Part shown: positions 40,140 through 48,511 of the stretch, piece after piece
Layout: each line of letters starts with the position of its first letter
Position numbering within the stretch: the first letter of the stretch is position 1
Assembly (NCBI RefSeq): GCF_001570365.1
Contig: NZ_BBYK01000055.1
Span: 98,932-162,931 of the forward strand
Direction of reading: 5' to 3'
DNA from: Microtetraspora fusca
Lineage (GTDB): Bacteria > Actinomycetota > Actinomycetes > Streptosporangiales > Streptosporangiaceae
Length of the DNA stretch: 64,000 bases
Program-made: the position numbers and the translations under genes
Notes under the pieces: generated by a model
Seen by the model: the letters and a program-made list of their open reading frames with translations, nothing else
The model's database searches: none
What the model was told of the DNA's origin: nothing

Positions 40140-42707
40140 ATGCGCCGATTAGCCGTTCTACTGCTCCCGATCGCCATGATGGTCGCGTTCGTCGCGGCCC
40201 CCGCACACGCCGCCGGCCGTCTCACCGCCGCCTTCACCCTCACCGGGAACCAGGGCAAGTTCGTGGTGAGCAACCCCGACAGCTCACCCGTCACCGGATG
40301 GTCCATCCAGTTCGAACTGCCCGCCGGGGTCACCGTCAGCAACGCCCAGAACGCCACGACCACGCAGACCGGCACGCGGGTCAAGCTCACGCCGGCGTTC
40401 TACATCAACACCGTGCGGGCGAACGGGAACACCGAGCCGTACAGCCCGACCTTCACCCTCAGCTCGCCCGTGCAGCCGACGAAATGTCTGATCAACAACG
40501 CGAACTGCGACGGCAGCGGCGACCCTCCGCCCCCTGCCGCGCCGGTCGTGGCGAGCTTCTCGCTCAGCGGCAACCAGGGCAAGTTCGTCGTCGAGAACAA
40601 CGGCGACGCCGCGCTCGACAGCTGGTCGATCCAGTTCGAGCTGCCCGCCGGCGTCACCGCGAGCAACGCCCAGAACGGCTCGCTGAGCCAGAGCGGCCGC
40701 CAGGTCACGCTCAGCCCGGCCTTCTACAACACCAAGGTGAACGCGCACGCCACCACGGAGCCGTACAGCCCGACGTTCACGCTCAGCTCCCCGGTGGAGC
40801 CGACGAGCTGCCGGGTCAACGACGTGCCGTGTGACGGCTCGGCCGACACCCCGCCGTCGGCGCCGGGCAACCTGCGCTCACCGGTCAAGACCACCAAGAC
40901 GGTCTCCCTCGCCTGGGACGCCGCGACCCCCGGCACCCTGCCCATCACCGCGTACGAGGTCTACCGGAGCGGCGACTTGGCCACGACGGTCAGCGGCACC
41001 ACCGCGACGGTCACCGGCCTCACCCCGAACACCGAGTACACGTTCACGGTGAAGGCCAAGGACCGCAAGGGCACCCTCTCCCCGCCCAGCACGCCGCTGA
41101 GGGTGACCACCAACAACCCGGCCGACGACACCCAGCCGCCGACCGTCCCCGCGAACCTGCGCAGCACCGGCAAGACCTCGTCCAGCGTCTCCCTCGCCTG
41201 GGACGCCTCGACCGACAACAAGGGCGTCGCCGGATACGACGTGTACGTCGGCTCGACCCTGGCCATGAGCGTCCTCGGCACGACCGCCACGGTCACCGGG
41301 CTCTCCCCGTCCACGGAGTACTCCTTCACCGTGCGGGCCCGCGACCTGTACGACAACACGTCGGCGGCCAGCGCGGCCGTGAAGGCGACCACCGCCGACA
41401 TCGTCGAGAACGGGTACGCCCGGGTCGGCTACTTCGTCCAGTGGGGCATCTACGGCCGGCAGTACTTCGTGAAGAACCTCGACACGACCGGGGCGGCGGC
41501 GAAGCTGACCCACCTCAACTACGCCTTCGCCAACATCGACCCGGTCAAGCTGACCTGCCTCAACGGCGTCACCAAGGGCACCACGTCCGATCCGGAGGAC
41601 CCGAACCAGGGTGACGGCGCGGGCGACGCCGACGCCGACTACGGCCGGCCGATGAGCTCGGCCCAGTCCGTGGACGGCGTCGCCGACACCGGCTGGGAGA
41701 AGCTGCGCGGCAACTACAACCAGCTCCGCAAGCTCAAGGCGAAGTACCCGAACCTGAAGGTCCTGATCTCGATCGGCGGCTGGACGTACTCGAAGTACTT
41801 CTCCGACGTCGCCGCCACCGACGCGGCCCGCAAGAAGTTCGTCAGCTCGTGCATCGACATGTACATCAAGGGCAACCTGCCCGAGTACAACAGCGCGGGC
41901 GGGCCGGGCAGCGCCGCCGGGATCTTCGACGGCATCGACCTCGACTGGGAGTGGCCGGGCGCCGAGGGGCACCCGGGCAACCACATCGGGGCGAACGACA
42001 AGGCGAACAACACCGCCCTGATCGCCGAGTTCCGCAAGCAGCTCGACGCGCTGACCGCGGAGACCGGGAAGCGCTACCAGCTCACCGCGTTCACGCCGGC
42101 CGACCCGGCGAAGATCGCGGCCGGCTGGGACCTGCCCGAGGTGGCCAAGTCCCTGGACATCTTCAACGTCCAGGGCTACGACTTCCACGGCTCGGGCAGC
42201 GACAACTCCTGGGAGCCGAACCGGACCGGCCACCAGGGCAACCTGTACGCCGACGTCGACGACCCCTACTCGTTCCACTTCAGCGTCGAGAACGCGGTCA
42301 ACGCGTACCTGCAGGCCGGGGTGAACCCGCGCAAGCTCACCATCGGGCTCGCGTACTACGGCCGCGGCTGGCAGGGCGTGGCCGACGGCGGCAAGTACGG
42401 CGAGTGGCAGTCCGCCAACGGCGCGGCGCCGGGCCAGTTCCAGGAGGAGGCGGGCACCCGGGGCTACAGCAACCTGCTGGCGAGCGTGCCCGGCTGCACC
42501 GTACGGCACGACGAGCAGGCGGTGGCCACCTTCTGCTACACCGGCAGCGCGAGCCAGCCGGGCCAGTGGTGGACCTTCGACGACACATGGTCGATCGGCA
42601 AGAAGACCGCGTGGCTGCGTACCAAGGGGCTGCTCGGCGTGATGATCTGGGAGATGTCCGGTGACACCGGCACGCTGACCAGTGCCGTGGACACCGGCCT
42701 GAAGTAA
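40140..42707 (+). CDS. secreted GH18 chitinase (CBM2-CBM2-FnIII-FnIII-GH18)
   Basis: An 855-aa exported multimodular chitinase. Signal peptide 1-24 (ends AHA); two tandem CBM2-like modules (about 26-125 and 130-230, each with GNQGKFVV...WSIQFELPAGV...EPYSPTFTLSSPV), clearly an internal duplication; FnIII modules about 237-322 and 328-416; GH18 domain about 422-855 with DGIDLDWE at about 597-604, Glu604 catalytic. Its promoter shares sequence and spacing with that of the chitinase pair 10 kb away, so the three genes are probably coregulated. Confidence 0.94.
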   Translation: MRRLAVLLLPIAMMVAFVAAPAHAAGRLTAAFTLTGNQGKFVVSNPDSSPVTGWSIQFELPAGVTVSNAQNATTTQTGTRVKLTPAFYINTVRANGNTEPYSPTFTLSSPVQPTKCLINNANCDGSGDPPPPAAPVVASFSLSGNQGKFVVENNGDAALDSWSIQFELPAGVTASNAQNGSLSQSGRQVTLSPAFYNTKVNAHATTEPYSPTFTLSSPVEPTSCRVNDVPCDGSADTPPSAPGNLRSPVKTTKTVSLAWDAATPGTLPITAYEVYRSGDLATTVSGTTATVTGLTPNTEYTFTVKAKDRKGTLSPPSTPLRVTTNNPADDTQPPTVPANLRSTGKTSSSVSLAWDASTDNKGVAGYDVYVGSTLAMSVLGTTATVTGLSPSTEYSFTVRARDLYDNTSAASAAVKATTADIVENGYARVGYFVQWGIYGRQYFVKNLDTTGAAAKLTHLNYAFANIDPVKLTCLNGVTKGTTSDPEDPNQGDGAGDADADYGRPMSSAQSVDGVADTGWEKLRGNYNQLRKLKAKYPNLKVLISIGGWTYSKYFSDVAATDAARKKFVSSCIDMYIKGNLPEYNSAGGPGSAAGIFDGIDLDWEWPGAEGHPGNHIGANDKANNTALIAEFRKQLDALTAETGKRYQLTAFTPADPAKIAAGWDLPEVAKSLDIFNVQGYDFHGSGSDNSWEPNRTGHQGNLYADVDDPYSFHFSVENAVNAYLQAGVNPRKLTIGLAYYGRGWQGVADGGKYGEWQSANGAAPGQFQEEAGTRGYSNLLASVPGCTVRHDEQAVATFCYTGSASQPGQWWTFDDTWSIGKKTAWLRTKGLLGVMIWEMSGDTGTLTSAVDTGLK

Positions 42708-42735
42708 CCCTTGTCGGGAGATTTCAGGAAATGAA

Positions 42736-42801
42736 GGTTCTCCCGGCGGGGACGGGCGAGGGACACGCCCGCACAACGGGCGCGTCCCCGCCGGGAGAAC
42801 C
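42736..42801. terminator. strong bidirectional terminator
   Basis: Perfect 19-bp arms 42736-42754 and 42783-42801, enclosing a smaller hairpin. It separates the third chitinase from the convergent small membrane protein gene. Confidence 0.85.
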
Positions 42802-42821
42802 GCAAGCCCGGTGGTCGCGGG

Positions 42822-43061
42822 TCAGAGCTGGGCCGGAGGCTGCGGGCCCCTGGCGTACATGTCGGCGATGTGACCGGCGAGCACCGTGAAGAAGCCGATG
42901 AAGCCGAGCAAGGCCAGAACCGCGCCGACGATCACGTCGTTGCGCGTGGCCGCCGTCCAGGCCGCGCCCTCCGGCTGCTGGCCGGTCACGAACGGCGCCG
43001 CGACCAGCCATACCCCCGTCGCGAAGAGCAGGCCGACGCCGGCGATCCCCCATCTGCTCAC
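42822..43061 (-). CDS. small two-TM membrane protein (SPW-repeat-like)
   Basis: A 79-aa protein with two membrane helices (about 6-26 and 42-66). The pattern GVWLVAAPFVTG...NDVIVGAVLALLGF resembles the SPW-repeat family. The start GTG 43061 overlaps the stop of the preceding gene (GTGA). Last gene of a three-gene operon headed by an MFS exporter. Function unknown. Confidence 0.65.
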   Translation of the reverse strand: MSRWGIAGVGLLFATGVWLVAAPFVTGQQPEGAAWTAATRNDVIVGAVLALLGFIGFFTVLAGHIADMYARGPQPPAQL

Positions 43062-43453
43062 CAGTCCTCCTCGTTGTGCCTGTTGCCGGTCCGCTCAAGC
43101 TGGTCCGCGGCGAGCGCCGCCACCAGCGGCTTGAGCAGGCTGTGCAGGTCCTCTGTCGTCGGTGCGGCCACCGGCGCGGGAGCGGGCGGCTGCTCCGGCT
43201 CGGCCGCCGCGGCGGGCTCCTCGGCGGGACGCTCGGGCAGGAGCCCGTCAGCGCGGAGCTGCCCGCGCCAGGCCCGCGCCCACACCACGACGGTGGCGAG
43301 GGCGATCACGCACACGCCCGCTCCCGTCCACATGTCCACCTGCACCGCCGTCCCGCCCGAGGGATAGTCCAGCCCGTACGGCGCGAGCATCAGCCAGACA
43401 CCGGCGGCGAGCGCGGCGGTCGCCGTGATCAGGCCGGCCAGATAGCGGGTCAT
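43058..43453 (-). CDS. membrane protein with SPW-like hairpin and acidic/proline tail
   Basis: A 131-aa protein. Two membrane helices (about 5-25 and 42-62) share the GVWLMLAPYGLDYPSG...WTGAGVCVIALATVVVWARAW pattern with the next small protein, so they are probably paralogous. A cytosolic Pro/Ala/Glu-rich tail (about 70-131) ends in a short helix. It overlaps the MFS gene (ATGA) and the following gene (GTGA). Function unknown. Confidence 0.7.
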   Translation of the reverse strand: MTRYLAGLITATAALAAGVWLMLAPYGLDYPSGGTAVQVDMWTGAGVCVIALATVVVWARAWRGQLRADGLLPERPAEEPAAAAEPEQPPAPAPVAAPTTEDLHSLLKPLVAALAADQLERTGNRHNEEDW

Positions 43454-45162
43454 TTCTTCTCCTTTTCCGTCAATGCCGCGAGCAGCACCTGGCCGGCCAA
43501 CGGCCTGAGCAGCCTGCGCGAGGCCAGCCGGGCCCGCACGCGGTCGTCCCCGCCCCCGTCCGGACCCTGGTCCGGGAGGAGCCGGGCCGCGGCCGCGACC
43601 AGCCGGGGCGAGTGCCCGCGTTCGAGGCGGTCGGCCAGCCAGGCGAGGGCGACGCCGGTGACCGCGAGCGTCACCGCGCTCGGCCGCGTGGTCACCTCGC
43701 CGCGCAGCGGCACCTCCTTCAGGAAGAGCGCGAGCAGCAGGCTCGCCACGGCGAACGGGATCGCCCACAGGTAGACGCTCTGGACCGCCGTGGTGAACGC
43801 TTCGAGCAGGCCGTGGAGCTGCGCGGCGGGCAGCCGGGCGAGCAGGGCGGGATCGAGCTGGGCGGCCCGCGCCGGCAGCCCGGCCCTGGCCAGCTCGTCC
43901 TCCAGGGTGCGGATCTGGATCGTGCCGAACAGCGCGGTGCCCAGCGAGCCGCCCAGCGTGCGGAAGAACGCGATGGCGCTGGAGGCGGTGCCGATGTCGC
44001 GGGGGCGCACCGCGTTCTGCGTCGCCACCAGCGGAACCTGGATGAAGGCGCCCACCCCCAGGCCGACCACGACGGTGAAGCCCATGATCAACGCCATCGA
44101 GGTGTCGATCTTGACCAGGCTGAGCAGGTAGAGCCCCGCGGCCAGCACCGCCGCGCCGATGACGGGCATCGCCTTGTAGCGGCCCGTCTTGGAGATCGCC
44201 ATGCCGCTCGCCAGGGAGGCGGCGATCACCCCGCCGGTCAGCGGGACCAGGGCGAGGCCGGACTCCGTCGCCGACTGCCCGCGCACGATCTGGAAGTAGG
44301 TGGGCAGGTAGACGACCGCGCCGAACAGCGCCACGCCGGACAGCAGCGACAGGCCCGCGCTCACCGCGACCACCGGGTCGGCGATCACCCGCGGCGGCAG
44401 GATCGGCTCGGCCGCGCTGCGCTGGCGGGCGGCGAAGGCCGCCGTCAGACCCACCCCGGCGACCGCCAGCCCGATGATCTGCGGCGATCCCCAGTCGTAC
44501 GTCCGGCCGCCCCACACGGTGACCATGAGGATGGCGCACACCGCGGCGACCAGGAGGACGGCCCCCGGATAGTCGATGCTGTGCCGCACCGTGGCGCGGG
44601 GCAGGTGCAGCGCGACCGCGATCACGGCGAGCGCGGCCACGCCCACGGGAAGGTTGATCCAGAAGATCCAGCGCCAGGTGGCGTGGTCGGTGAAGAAGCC
44701 GCCGACGAGCGGGCCCGCGACGCTGGCCAGGCCGAAGACGCCGCCGAAGAGGCCCTGGTAGCGGCCCCGGTCACGTGGCGGGACGACGTCCGCGATCACC
44801 GCCATCGCCAGCGCCATGAGCCCGCCGCCGCCGAGCCCCTGGACGCCCCGGAACACGATCAACTGGGCCATGTTCTGGGCGAGGCCGCACAGGATCGAGC
44901 CGATCAGGAAGATGACGATCGCGCCCTGGAAGATCTGCTTGCGGCCGTACAGGTCGGAGAGCTTGCCGTAGAGCGGGGTCCCGGCCGTGGAGGCGAGCAG
45001 GTAGGACGTGACCACCCAGGAGAGCTGATCCAGCCCGCCGAGCTCCTGCGCGATCATCGGCAGCGCGGTGGCCACGATCATCTGGTCCAGGGCGGCGAGC
45101 AGCATGGCGAGCATGAGTCCGGCCATGACGAGCCGGATCTGCGCGCGAGTCAACAACGACAA
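43450..45162 (-). CDS. MFS exporter, DHA2 (EmrB/QacA) 14-TM family
   Basis: A 570-aa drug:H+ antiporter-like protein. Motif A GKLSDLYGRKQIF (about 66-78), motif B/C regions (RGVQGLGGGGLMAL, GPLVGGFF) and the long 14-helix layout are typical. The C-terminal about 60 residues are a charged cytosolic tail. The start appears to be TTG 45162 behind AAGCGGGGG; a downstream ATG would delete part of the first helix. It is cotranscribed with two small membrane proteins. Substrate unknown, likely a lipophilic compound. Confidence 0.88.
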   Translation of the reverse strand: MSLLTRAQIRLVMAGLMLAMLLAALDQMIVATALPMIAQELGGLDQLSWVVTSYLLASTAGTPLYGKLSDLYGRKQIFQGAIVIFLIGSILCGLAQNMAQLIVFRGVQGLGGGGLMALAMAVIADVVPPRDRGRYQGLFGGVFGLASVAGPLVGGFFTDHATWRWIFWINLPVGVAALAVIAVALHLPRATVRHSIDYPGAVLLVAAVCAILMVTVWGGRTYDWGSPQIIGLAVAGVGLTAAFAARQRSAAEPILPPRVIADPVVAVSAGLSLLSGVALFGAVVYLPTYFQIVRGQSATESGLALVPLTGGVIAASLASGMAISKTGRYKAMPVIGAAVLAAGLYLLSLVKIDTSMALIMGFTVVVGLGVGAFIQVPLVATQNAVRPRDIGTASSAIAFFRTLGGSLGTALFGTIQIRTLEDELARAGLPARAAQLDPALLARLPAAQLHGLLEAFTTAVQSVYLWAIPFAVASLLLALFLKEVPLRGEVTTRPSAVTLAVTGVALAWLADRLERGHSPRLVAAAARLLPDQGPDGGGDDRVRARLASRRLLRPLAGQVLLAALTEKEKK

Positions 45163-45342
45163 CCCCCGCTTCGATCACAATGAGTGATGCAGACACTACG
45201 CAGAGATGAGAATCGCTGTACGAGAAATGACCATTCTTCTCCTCCCCACCTGCCTCCCGCCCCTCCGCTGAACCGCCACTGAACCGCCACGACCCAGCCG
45301 GATACAAGGTGCTTCCAAGTCGGCGGGACTACTCATGGGTCC

Positions 45343-45891
45343 ATGAAGAACAGCACCATCACCCCCTCGTTCACGACCGCCCGGGGAGCCGTCTCCCGTG
45401 GAATCGCCGCCGCCGCGCTGCTCACGCTGGCCGCCACGAGCGCTTTGGCGACTCCGGCGGCTGCCACGACTACGACCACGAAGGCCACCACCAATGCCAC
45501 CACCACGGCCACCGTGAAGGCGGCCGGGGCACGGCTCCACTGGGGGCAGGTCCGTTCCAAGGGCGGCCACGGCGGGTACGCCACGGCAGACGTGTGGATC
45601 ACCGATTTCAGCGCCGAGACGTTCGTCGTCTCCGGCACGCTGTACGACCGCGACCGGCACCGCGACCACTGCGCGTACATCCGCGCTCGCTTCCACTACG
45701 CGGGCGGCGGCACGGGCTGGGCGCAGCCCAGGACGACCTGCGCGGCGAGCAGCGGCTTCCGGCTCTCCTCGGACGGCGAGATCACCCGGGTGGACGTCAA
45801 GGTCTGCGTGCTCGACCGGGCCCGGCGTACGACGCTGAGCTGCTACATCGACCCGATCAAGGCCGAGACGGTGGCGAACTGGCCCCGCTGA
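45343..45891 (+). CDS. secreted protein of unknown function
   Basis: A 182-aa exported protein. The signal peptide (about 1-41) is followed by a Thr/Ala-rich linker (about 42-62) and a compact domain with four Cys (in HCAYI, TTCAAS, KVCVL, SCYID), suggesting two disulfides, and beta-rich segments (TADVWITDF, ETFVVSGTLYD). No family recognised. It is divergent from the MFS operon. Confidence 0.65.
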   Translation: MKNSTITPSFTTARGAVSRGIAAAALLTLAATSALATPAAATTTTTKATTNATTTATVKAAGARLHWGQVRSKGGHGGYATADVWITDFSAETFVVSGTLYDRDRHRDHCAYIRARFHYAGGGTGWAQPRTTCAASSGFRLSSDGEITRVDVKVCVLDRARRTTLSCYIDPIKAETVANWPR

Positions 45892-45943
45892 CCACGGACG
45901 TGACCGCGGCGCCGGAAAAATCTCGCGAAAGCCGTCGAGAACA

Positions 45944-45970
45944 TGTCGAGAACCCGGCGACCGCTCCGTC
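45944..45970 (+). promoter_or_regulatory. ECF42-type promoter of the RibD-like reductase gene
   Basis: TGTCGAG-N16-CGTC fits the known ECF42 promoter consensus (TGTCGA at -35, CGA/TC at -10). It lies 60 bases before the ATG of the reductase gene, and the ECF42 gene is the next gene downstream on the other strand. Confidence 0.65.
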
Positions 45971-46030
45971 TCCTTGGTGACAGCGCGCATGGAGGGCGCG
46001 AGAGACCCACAGATACGGGAGGACGCCGCC

Positions 46031-46600
46031 ATGGGCGAGCTCATCCACTTCGTGCACCAGTCCCTGGACGGTTTCATCGAGGGCCCGAACGGCGAGTTCG
46101 ACTGGCCGCTGATGGGCCCGGAGCTGTCCGCCTACTCGCAGGAGCTGTCCAGCGGGGGAAAGACCTTCCTCTACGGGCGCGTGGTCTGGGAAGTGATGTC
46201 GAACTACTGGCCGCGGGCCGAGCAGTACTCGACGCACGAGCACGACCTGGCCTTCGCCCCGATCTGGCGCGAGACGCCCAAGGTCGTCGTCTCCCGAACG
46301 CTGGAGGAAGCCGGGTGGAACACCCGGATCATCCGCGAGAACGCGGTCAAGGAGCTGACCGCGCTCAAGGAGTCGGGCGCGACGCTGCTGCTGTTCGGCG
46401 GCTCCGAGCTGGCGTCCCACCTCAGCGAGCACGGCGTGATCGACGAGTACCGGGTCTTCGTCCATCCCGTGGTCCTGGGCGGGGGGAAGCCGGCCTTCCG
46501 GGAGGGCATCCCCAGGACCGGCCTCGACCTGGTCGAGTCGCGCGTGCTCGACGACCAGGTCGTGCTGCTCCGCCACCGGCGGACCGGCGAGCGGGCGTGA
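46031..46600 (+). CDS. dihydrofolate reductase (RibD C-terminal) family protein
   Basis: A 189-aa protein of the RibD_C/DHFR-like family, common in actinobacteria as stress or resistance-linked NADPH reductases. Typical parts: VHQSLDGFIEGPNGEFDW at the start, TFLYGRVVWEVM (about 49-60), KVVVSRTLEEAGW and LLLFGGSELASHLSEHGVIDEYRVFVHPVVLGGGKP. ATG 46031 follows GGGAGGA. It has an ECF42-type promoter and is convergent with the ECF42 gene, so it likely belongs to that regulon. Confidence 0.87.
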   Translation: MGELIHFVHQSLDGFIEGPNGEFDWPLMGPELSAYSQELSSGGKTFLYGRVVWEVMSNYWPRAEQYSTHEHDLAFAPIWRETPKVVVSRTLEEAGWNTRIIRENAVKELTALKESGATLLLFGGSELASHLSEHGVIDEYRVFVHPVVLGGGKPAFREGIPRTGLDLVESRVLDDQVVLLRHRRTGERA

Positions 46601-46674
46601 TCCCGGCACGGGCCCTCGCCCCCCGTCCGGCGCGCCCGGGAAGGACGCAGGGAAGACAGTGGGGCGGGCCCGTA

Positions 46675-47940
46675 TCAGCGGCGGCCCGCGGCGAGGCGTG
46701 CCGCGCGGGCGGTGAGGTGGCGCCGCTCGGGGGCGCTGCCGGTGCGCCGGGCCGCGTCGCGGTAGGCCTCCGCCGCCGCCGCGTCCTCACCCAGCAGTTC
46801 CAGCAGGTGGGCGCGGGTGGCGAGCAGACGGTGGTGGCGCGCCATCCGCTTGTCGGCCGCGAGAGCGGCCAGCAGATCCAGGCCGGCTGCGGGGCCGTCC
46901 ACCATCGCGACGGCGACCGCCCGGTTGAGGGTGACCATCGGGTTCGGCTCGACCCGTTCCAGCAGGTCGTACAGCAGGAGAATCTGCGGCCAGTCCGTGG
47001 CGTCCACGTGCTCCGCCTCGGCGTGGACGGCGGCGATCGCGGCCTGGAGCTGGTACGGGCCGACCCGCCCCCGGGGCAGCGTCCGGCTGATCAGCTCGAT
47101 GCCCTCCGTGATGAGGCTCCGGTCCCAGCGGGCGCGGTCCTGCTCCGCCAGCGGCACCAGGTCGCCGCCCGGTCCGGTGCGCGCGGCGCGCCGGGCGTCG
47201 GTGAGCAGCATCAGCGCCAGCAGGCCCGCGGTCTCGCCGTCGCCGGGCAGCAGGCGGTGCAGCAGCCGGGTGAGCCGGATTCCCTCCTCCGCCAGCGCGG
47301 GCGCGGTCAGGTCGTCCCCGCCGGAGGTCGTGTACCCCTCGTTGAAGATCAGGTACAGCACGTGCCGCACCTCGCCGAGCCGCTCGGCGTGCTCGGCGGG
47401 CCCCAGTGAGCCGAACGGCGTGCCCGTCTGGTCGACCGTCTGTCTGATCGTCTGCTTGGCCCGGCTGATGCGCTGAGCCATGGTCGCCTCGGGCACCAGG
47501 AACGCCGCCGCGATCTGGGCGGTGGTCAGGCCACCGACGGCGCGCAGCGTCAGCGCGATCCGGCTCGGCGCGGACAGCGCCGGATGGCAGCACAGGAACA
47601 GCAATGCGAGGGAGTCGTCCCTGTCCGCGTCCCGGTCGGCGTCGGCGGCGCGGCTGAGCAGCTCCGCCTGCGGGGTGGCCAGCACGACGTGGTCCTCGCG
47701 CCGCCGGCGCGCCTGCTCGCTGCGTACCTCGTCCACCAGGCGGCGCGAGGCGACGGTGACCAGCCAGGCCCGGGGGTTCTCCGGCACGCCCTCGTCCGGC
47801 CACCGCAGCGCCGCGGCCAGCAACGCCTCCTGTACGGCGTCCTCGCAGGTGTCGAAGACGGCGTACCGGCGGACCAGAGCGCCGAGGACCTGCGGCGCCA
47901 GCTCACGCAGCAGGTCCTCGATGTCGCGGTCCACGCTCAC
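46675..47940 (-). CDS. ECF42-family RNA polymerase sigma factor
   Basis: A 421-aa sigma factor. Regions 2 and 4 (about 1-170) are followed by the long C-terminal TPR-like extension typical of ECF42 (about 190-421), with LYLIFNEGYTT, LLLYDLLERVEPNPMVTLNRAVAVAMVDGP and a terminal TPR helix pair. In this group the extension replaces an anti-sigma factor. The GTG start overlaps the stop of the DGPF gene (GTGA), the usual ECF42 operon arrangement. Confidence 0.92.
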   Translation of the reverse strand: MSVDRDIEDLLRELAPQVLGALVRRYAVFDTCEDAVQEALLAAALRWPDEGVPENPRAWLVTVASRRLVDEVRSEQARRRREDHVVLATPQAELLSRAADADRDADRDDSLALLFLCCHPALSAPSRIALTLRAVGGLTTAQIAAAFLVPEATMAQRISRAKQTIRQTVDQTGTPFGSLGPAEHAERLGEVRHVLYLIFNEGYTTSGGDDLTAPALAEEGIRLTRLLHRLLPGDGETAGLLALMLLTDARRAARTGPGGDLVPLAEQDRARWDRSLITEGIELISRTLPRGRVGPYQLQAAIAAVHAEAEHVDATDWPQILLLYDLLERVEPNPMVTLNRAVAVAMVDGPAAGLDLLAALAADKRMARHHRLLATRAHLLELLGEDAAAAEAYRDAARRTGSAPERRHLTARAARLAAGRR

Positions 47941-48299
47941 ATGTCCGCCGCGGACTCGTGCAGGATCGGCCACAGCTCCACCGGATCCACGTCGGCGAAG
48001 GGTATGTCGGCCGCGATCTCCTGCGCGCGCTCCAGGCTCTCGCAGTCGAGCAGGTAGAAGCTGGCCAGGTACTCCTTGGTCTCCAGGTAGGGCCCGTCGG
48101 TCGCCACCGCGGCCCCGTCCTTGCGCCGGATGAGCTGCGCGCTCGCCGCGTCCGCCAGGCCGTAGGCGCCCAGGAGCTCGCCGGTCTCGCGGTACTTGCG
48201 GTTGAACGCCTCCTGCTTGGCGATGGCCTCCGGCCACTCCTCCGCGGGGAAGGAGTCCCACTTGGCCTGGTTGCCGTAGATCATCGCCACGTACTTCAT
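47937..48299 (-). CDS. YCII-related DGPF-domain protein
   Basis: A 120-aa YCII/DGPF protein. Its signature appears as ATDGPYLETKEYLASFYLLDC (about 62-82). It is the normal partner and target of ECF42 sigma factors and directly precedes one here with a 4-base overlap. ATG 48299 follows AGGAAGACCGAG. Its biochemical activity is unknown. Confidence 0.9.
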   Translation of the reverse strand: MKYVAMIYGNQAKWDSFPAEEWPEAIAKQEAFNRKYRETGELLGAYGLADAASAQLIRRKDGAAVATDGPYLETKEYLASFYLLDCESLERAQEIAADIPFADVDPVELWPILHESAADM

Positions 48300-48350
48300 C
48301 TCGGTCTTCCTCTCGGTCCCGCGCGCCCCGTCGGCCGCTGCCACCCCTCA

Positions 48351-48377
48351 GTCGGGGTGGGAAAGGCTTCCTCTACA
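48351..48377 (-). promoter_or_regulatory. ECF42-type promoter of the DGPF/sigma operon
   Basis: On the minus strand TGTAGAG-N16-CGAC: one mismatch to TGTCGA and an allowed CGAC -10, with the same 16-base gap as the element at 45944. It ends 51 bases before the DGPF start, suggesting autoregulation. Confidence 0.6.
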
Positions 48378-48456
48378 TCCGGCGTCGATTATTTCCCGAG
48401 CGGTTTCGCTGGGCTCTTTCCGGTGCTGTCGTGGTGCTGTTTCGCCGGGCGGACGC

Positions 48457-48488
48457 GAACAGCGCCGCCCCGGAAGGCGGCGCTGTTC
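48457..48488 (-). terminator. terminator after asparagine synthase
   Basis: A perfect 13-bp stem (48457-48469 with 48476-48488) with a 6-base loop, 24 bases past the asnB stop on the minus strand. Confidence 0.8.
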
Positions 48489-48511
48489 CGTGGTGCTCGC
48501 GGAGTCCGGGG

